Source: Climacium dendroides
Lineage: Eukaryota > Streptophyta > Bryopsida > Hypnales > Climaciaceae
Assembly (NCBI GenBank): GCA_950106755.1
Contig: OX467091.1
Span: 19,547,538-19,611,537 of the forward strand
Length of the DNA stretch: 64,000 bases
Direction of reading: 5' to 3'
Positions within the stretch are counted from its first letter, which is position 1. Every line of letters starts with the position of its first letter. Both the position numbers and the translations under genes were made by a program. Below, piece by piece: positions 58,280 through 64,000 of the stretch. The notes under the pieces were generated by a model. It was not told the DNA's origin. It did not search any database and worked only from the letters and a program-made list of their open reading frames with translations.

Positions 58280-60385
58280 ACAGTAGCATGGAGCATTGTT
58301 CAGATGTATAAGTGTAAGCTATAGAAACCAAATCTTGTACAACAGTATTAGCAACTACCATCCCCACTATACTAGTAGAAGTTAGATTTTTAAAAATAAT
58401 GCAACTCTCTTGTTAGACATGTTTTAGACATGTTCAAGTCTTATAGTTCTCTTCATTGATGCTAGCAAACAACACAAAAGCTAGTAATGCACTTGAGAAG
58501 AAAGGCTTAGGACTTCTTTCATATTTGGTCGCTAATTTGTTGAATTTACTAAGTATGTAGCTATTGCTAGCAAGTTTCTTTGAATAGGAAGAATACAGAA
58601 TGTCTATATTGTCCTGCCAACTCTAAGTTCGCTAGAACGTACTAAATCCATATTGTCTTGAGTTCCAATATGTAAAGTTGTGTTACATTATAGAGATCAT
58701 CATGTCTATTTTATAGCTTTTTCATATGGCACATCTAGTTCGTTTTTACAGTGTTGAATTGCTATCCAAAAGTGGGCAACCAAACTTCATACCTCATACT
58801 CTCATACTAGGCAAATTTTGAGACTCTTTGACAAGTCCTTTCTGTTCCAACAATGTGTTGGAAAAGGAGTACATAGAATGGACAACCCACAACATTTGAG
58901 TTTTTTGTTTTGCTATCACTCAGTTAAAATCCTTATTTGAAAAAAATGACATCAAAAAAGTTACACCTACGGATTCAGCTCAGAAATTAACCACACCTTG
59001 TACTATTTACTATGGCTTGATGCTACACATAGACACCATCAACAAAGACTCTTTGTGATTGCCGTCTCTATAGAGCCTATAAACTATACAATAGGAGAAC
59101 AATTTCCTAGTAGTACAAAGTGTAAACAAGACAATTGACGATTAGAGTGACCAACAGTGACAACATAGCATACAAGATTGTCATTTTGACAGCCACAACA
59201 ATTCAAGGTGATTGAACAAAGTAACCAACAACATACTTAAGAAAAAGGGTGCAAAAGTCCTAAAGATATACTATCATCGCATAAAATGAAAGAAGGTGAC
59301 ACCCGAACAAAAAACGGTCCTTACACTGTCCACAATATATGTACAAGCAAAGATAGTCTCCACTATTATTGACAATGGGACAAAGAAACTTGCACTCTTG
59401 AAAACACTACCTACATCCACACAACAATTATGGCAAAGCAACCATTACATATCTCATGCAAATAGCTATGGGGTGCTCCCTCACACCATATCCAACCCCA
59501 TTCTCGTGAGAATCCCATCCATAGAACTGTCACAACTTTCTAATCGGGCCTTGGTGAGCTTAGAAGGTAAGTGGGTTTTGGGATTGACAATCCACTCATA
59601 TGTTTGAGCTTGTCAACGAGAGATGCTATACATTATACTATTGGATGATGGGTTGGAATTACACCTATTTGTGGTGAGGTGGAGTACATTAGTGTAGAAA
59701 CTACCATTGCAAATGAAAACCTAGCAACAAACGATAGTCTAGCAAAAGCTCGACATTTACCATCGCATGCATCTTCCATGGAGATGGATGCAATGTCGGA
59801 CAACATATCCATTGACACAACACATTTGGTGCAATAATTTTACTGGCATTGCCATAGCCACATGTCCATTGACACATCGTGCGACGTCTTCAATGCCTTT
59901 AGGTATGACGACACACACTTTTTGAATGACCGCCTTTTCCAACTTACTCTTTTATGGGCACTCTTCCGCCCATGATGCCCTCAAATATGCTAGTTGGATG
60001 CGGAGGCGGTGCTCCCTATTTCTTGTTCCTCAACACAAAGGTTCTACCACTTGCACAAAGCGGCATGGGTGGAATGTTAGAAGAGAGTTATATTGCACAT
60101 GACTCATAGAGTTGCCCCTCCTTTATTTCTCTCTTTGAGCAAGTGCTACTTGATAATGTCGACAAGTTACAAAGTCTTACCTCCATTCATTGTGTAGCTA
60201 GACAAGGTCACACTACAACAAAAACTAGGCAATCTGAGCAGGCACTCCTATTGTCCTTGAAGCCCAAGCTGCACAATACAGTTGGCATTGTAATGTGGAG
60301 TATTGCAACTGATGAGCACACATTATATTCTACCACCCTCCTCACGTATAGTACAAAAGATAGAGTGTAGCTGCACATCTCTGTT
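58280..60385. other. Decayed intergenic DNA, possibly 5' part of the piggyBac-containing element
   Basis: A 103-codon plus-strand frame (59296-59607) followed by broken frames to about 60370 shows no recognised domain. The plus-strand frames carry Lys/Arg/Glu-rich text just right of the MITE at 60638 (about 60690-60760), suggesting old coding sequence. Confidence 0.35.
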
Positions 60386-60638
60386 CACTACAAGAGAAAC
60401 GTGTCCTAAATGACAAAAATCAGCCCCTCCTAAATGACAGAAATTTGACAAGTTTTTGTCAATTAGAACAAATGACTGAAAATTGACAGATTTTTGTCAA
60501 TTTGGACAATTTTCTGTCAATTTGGACAGTTTTTTGTTCTAATTGACAAAAACTTGTCAAATTTCTATCATTTAGGAGGGGCTGATTTTTGTCATTTAGG
60601 ACCAGTTTTTGTCATTTCGGACATGTTTTCTTGTAGTG
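60386..60638. mobile_element. CACTA-type foldback MITE, 253 bp
   Basis: The ends are CACTACAAGAGAAACGTGTCC and inverted CACTACAAGAAAACATGTCC, with perfect GTT duplications (60383-60385 and 60639-60641). The interior is a long imperfect palindrome built from TTGACA, TGTCAATTTGGACA and CTAAATGACA words. It belongs to the same family as the outer element at 61017. Confidence 0.92.
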
Positions 60639-61016
60639 GTTACACAAAGAGTCAATAAGACTAAAACTCATTACTCTGATGATGTGGTTGTGAAGTTAGA
60701 ACGCAACAAAAGGAAAGCCGAGAGGAAAGCGGACGGAGGTGGCCAAAGTTCCTCACAATAGCACAACAACACACTTGGGGCTTGGTAGTGTGAAGTGCCC
60801 TCACCAATACTAATAGATTTCGGGCGTTGAACGCTTCATTAGTGGAGATGAGGCCTTTCCATTGGTGCCTTTAATGGGCCACGACATAAAGGGAGTGTTG
60901 GTGGTTGGCTGCTAAGTCATGATTGTCAGCCACGATTGTCATTAGGTACATGCCTAACAAGCTACAAAGAGGTTGCAACACAAGGTGGGGGTCTCAAGGT
61001 GCTAAATGCCAACATT

Positions 61017-62710
61017 CACTACAAGAGAAAGTCGTCCTAATTGACAGAAATCACACTAGAAGAAAAAAGGGGGTTCTGCGACTACGCTACGCAACTGGTT
61101 TTTCAGTTGCATCGGACATTTGCGACTGGATTGCAACTAGTGATAATTTGGAATTTTGTAGTCGCAGTGGACACTCTAGAATCTAGGAAACGTTTGTAGC
61201 AATACACCTTGTCTATGACTCATTTGCAACTTGTTTGCAACTTGTAAATTTGTAGATTATTAAAACACTAGTCTTGATGATTTGTAGATTTCAAAATTCC
61301 AAATCTACCTTTTTCTAGATTTTAGGATTTTAAATCTACTTTTTTTTCTAGATTTCTAAATTTCAGATCTACTTTTTTCAAGATTTTAGAATTTCAAATC
61401 TACCTTTTTCTAGATTTCAGAACTTTTGAACTACCTTCTTCCTAGATTTCAAAAATTCAAAAATTGGTATTTAATAGATTTCATTAGTTTAGGAAACTTT
61501 ACAATTTTATAGATTTTAAAATTTCTTAATTTTCAATTTTTAAAAAATTTCTATTGGTTGTAGAATTTTGTATTCTATAGAATTCTAAATATTGTAGAAA
61601 TCTACAAACTGTAGAAATCTTAGAATTCTACCAACACAATTCATTGCATAAGACAACAATAGCTTACAAGTCTTATATGTCCAACTTTAAGGTACTCTTG
61701 ACAATAGATATGGGACAACTGAGATACTAAAAAATGACTAAGAAGCAACTAAGATATTGAAAAACAACTAAGAAACAACTAATGTATGACTTAAAAGTGA
61801 CTAGGAAACAACTAGTTTTACTACTACAAAACTCAATTTTTAGTAGATAAGTGAAACAAATCTATACAGTCAAATCAACAAAATAGCTAAATTTTCTAAG
61901 AGTGTAAAATGACTAAAAACCAAATGGGCAATTTCATTAAAATGGAGACATTCCATTATTTGGCACTTTTAACAGTTTAGACTGTGCAATCTGAAATCTA
62001 TATCCATCCTAGATTTCTAAAATCTATAAAAGTCCTAGATATCTAAAATCTAGATTTTTACTAATTTTTAAAAATCCCATAGTCTAAAATCTCTATGAAT
62101 CCTAGATTTTTGAAATCTATAAATGTTCTAGATGTACATAATCTATATTAGTCTTAGATGTCATTTTGCAATTGAAACCCCGCAGATTGAAAAATTGCAC
62201 AGAGAAATATAGAATGCTACCATTTTAATGAAATTTGCCATACAACTAAAGTACAACTAGAAAGCAACTAGGAAACAACTAGAAAGCAACTAGGAAACAA
62301 CTAGAAAATGACTAAGAAATAACTTTGGTCATTTTATAGTTGCAATTTTTCTCTAGTTGTTTCCTAGTCATTTTTACAACTATAGATTGACTGCTTTGCG
62401 ATAAAAACAATAATATAAAACAATTAAATTAAATTTGGTGCAAATAGAGAGGATTTCAGTCGCAGGATAGTTGCATAGGACACTAGTCGCAGAACGGCCG
62501 GTTGTGGCGGACACGTTTTTCTTCTAGTGTCAGCCCCTCTTAATCTACAGAAATTTGACAAGTTTCTATCAATTAGGACAAAAAACTGTCCAAATTGACA
62601 GAAAATTGTCCAAATTGACAAAAATCTGTCAATTTTCTGTAGATTAGGAAGGGCTAATTTCTGTCAATTAGGACGACTTTCTGTCAATTCGGACAGGTTT
62701 TCTTGTAGTG
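61017..62710. mobile_element. CACTA-type MITE (outer), split by a second CACTA element
   Basis: The ends are CACTACAAGAGAAAGTCGTCC and inverted CACTACAAGAAAACCTGTCC, flanked by perfect ATT duplications (61014-61016 and 62711-62713). Without the inner insertion it is about 215 bp and closely resembles the 253-bp MITE at 60386. Confidence 0.92.
61054..62529. mobile_element. CACTA-type element (inner), 1,476 bp, nested in the outer MITE
   Basis: It starts CACTAGAAGAAAAAAGGGGG and ends CGTTTTTCTTCTAGTG, with perfect TCA duplications (61051-61053 and 62530-62532). Subterminal words with GCGACT/AGTCGC and TTGCAACT recur near both ends. The interior has CTAGATTTC...AAATCTAC repeats (61270-61440 and 61990-62130) and AACTAGAAAGCAACTAGGAA repeats (62240-62310). 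No transposase. Confidence 0.92.
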
Positions 62711-62759
62711 ATTGTGCCCACAAAATTGTTGAAGCTGTGGTGTTTGCCTAGGAATTTTG

Positions 62760-64000
62760 TAAAGAAAATTGGATGACAAAACACGCAATGTATATTCATG
62801 ACTTGGTGCATTTTACAAGCCTTACTGGTGGTCCATCTTTTTTTTATTGTTAGATGCCAACCAAGTCATTTTGGAATGAAAATAGTTTGTTGACCATATG
62901 TGCGGAGATAAATCGCTATACTAACGAAGTGGACAAAGACATTGGGCTACTGATGAATGGACCCTACTGGTGAGCTTTGATTGTGGAAGAATTGTGGGCT
63001 TTTTTAGGAGTATCATTGATTATGGGCATTAAAAGGCTACCAAATCATAGGGCCAAATAGTTTCCTTTTTGTATTGCTAGTGATTGCCAGTACAATGTCC
63101 AAATCAAGGTATGAGGACATCACAAGGTGTTTGTATATTTCAAATGCCAACACATTGGTGAATGAGGAATTGCCTAATTATGGATAGATATTGTTCAAGT
63201 TAGAGAGTCTCATTGCATAAATGAAAGACAATTGCTTATGCAATTGGAATTTGCATCAATATGTGACGGTGGATGAATCAATGATTTGTTACAAAGGAAA
63301 GTATTGCCCTATTAGGCAATACTTACCACAAAAATCAACCAAGTGGGGGATAAAGGTATGGGCCTTGGTTAATGCTTCTAAGTACTATATATATAATTTT
63401 AATGTGTATACCAAGTCCTTAGAGAGAGTTTCCTAGTGAGGTTTCAAGGGTGGGGGAACAAAGTCTGGATATGATGTGGTCATAATTCTAATGAAAGGAT
63501 TACATGGAAGGGGCCACGTAGTTGTCACGGATAACTTCTTTATATCAGTGAAGCTTATTGTTGACTTGGCTACCTCGGGGACATTTGTACTAGAGGCAAT
63601 GAATAGCAATTGCATAGGACTACTAAAAACCTTGGTTGTAAAGAGCTTGTTTGCATGAGAGCCCTATGGAACTTTAGGTTGGTGCATGCATTGCAGCTGC
63701 AAGATCTCTTACGTTGTGTAAATAGATAGAAGACCAATTTTTTTTTTGTCTTTTTTTCACACCTCTACCGCATTTGGATGAGGAGTGTCCGATCATCCCT
63801 TGACGGGTTAATGGGGAGGAAAGCAATATAGAGATGTCTCCAATACACAAAGTATACATTGAATACATGAGAGACATGGATGTAGCTCATTAGATGAGAG
63901 GAGCTTATTCTGCTCAAGTGAGGAGCCACAAATGGTGACATAGTTTGTTGTTCTTTTTTTTTATTGAATACAACAGTTGTGAATACATACATCCTTTATA
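62760..64000 (+). pseudogene. piggyBac-type transposase (DDE_Tnp_1_7), decayed, runs off the window
   Basis: Plus-strand pieces occur in family order. First is ENSLLTICAEINRYTNEVDKD, then EELWAFLGVSLIMGIKRLPN (about 62985-63050). Next come VTVDESMICYKGKYCPIRQY and KSTKWGIKVWALVNASKYYI..FNVYT (63263-63415), then GRGHVVVTDNFFISVKLIVDLATSGTF (63505-63590). A C-terminal YSAQVRSHKWWHSLLFF-like end follows (about 63905-63960). The DEsm..fKGR...QY.p.KP.KWG..., ..DNfFtS..L...L and M.GVD...YS..RKS.KWW patterns are those of piggyBac transposases, which insert at TTAA without footprint. Several stops and frameshifts show it is dead. The element's ends were not identified. Confidence 0.78.

Overview
This is nuclear DNA of a land plant. 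Coding sequence is split by spliceosomal introns with GT...AG borders, most non-coding sequence is AT-rich, and the mobile elements (hAT, CACTA/EnSpm, a Tourist-type MITE, a Ty3/gypsy remnant) are plant types. The LRR array, a CCC1-type vacuolar iron transporter and a piggyBac-like transposase relic fit a seed-free plant or gymnosperm better than a crop angiosperm, but that is inference and the species cannot be fixed.

Layout. 0-1.9 kb: the 3' part of an NLR-type leucine-rich-repeat gene made of near-identical 72-bp repeats and broken by one stop. 2-8.4 kb: decayed repeats, including a gypsy integrase relic. 8.4-18.1 kb: a nested hAT landscape. A broken hAT transposase gene (minus strand) carries a 772-bp CACTA insertion, and its degenerate downstream part is split by a 4.8-kb non-autonomous hAT whose 8-bp target duplication is still readable. 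18.5-24.4 kb: a broken minus-strand gene (coiled coil plus RING-like finger) split by a 2.3-kb CACTA element full of 38-bp hairpin repeats. 24.4-32 kb: GGAC-rich transposon ends with TATA boxes around a decayed protein-kinase-like gene, a 142-bp near-perfect foldback, and a second, inverted copy of the 2.3-kb CACTA family.

34-52.3 kb is the gene-bearing island, all on the plus strand. It holds (i) a ZnT5/MTP12-like zinc-transporter relative that has only the N-terminal membrane region and stops before any cation-diffusion-facilitator domain; (ii) an intact three-exon CCC1/VIT-type vacuolar iron transporter; and (iii) an intact three-exon single-pass membrane protein resembling Companion of Cellulose Synthase / LEA-2 proteins. 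Two adjacent genes therefore concern metal handling (Zn in the early secretory pathway, Fe in the vacuole); nothing shows that they are co-regulated.

52.3-64 kb is again non-genic: tandem repeats, a 1.8-kb cluster of about 35 degenerate CCAAATTGG-like palindromes with no recognisable gene, three CACTA-type elements (one inserted in another, all with matching 3-bp target duplications), and at the right edge a decayed piggyBac transposase. No rRNA, tRNA or CRISPR array was recognised.
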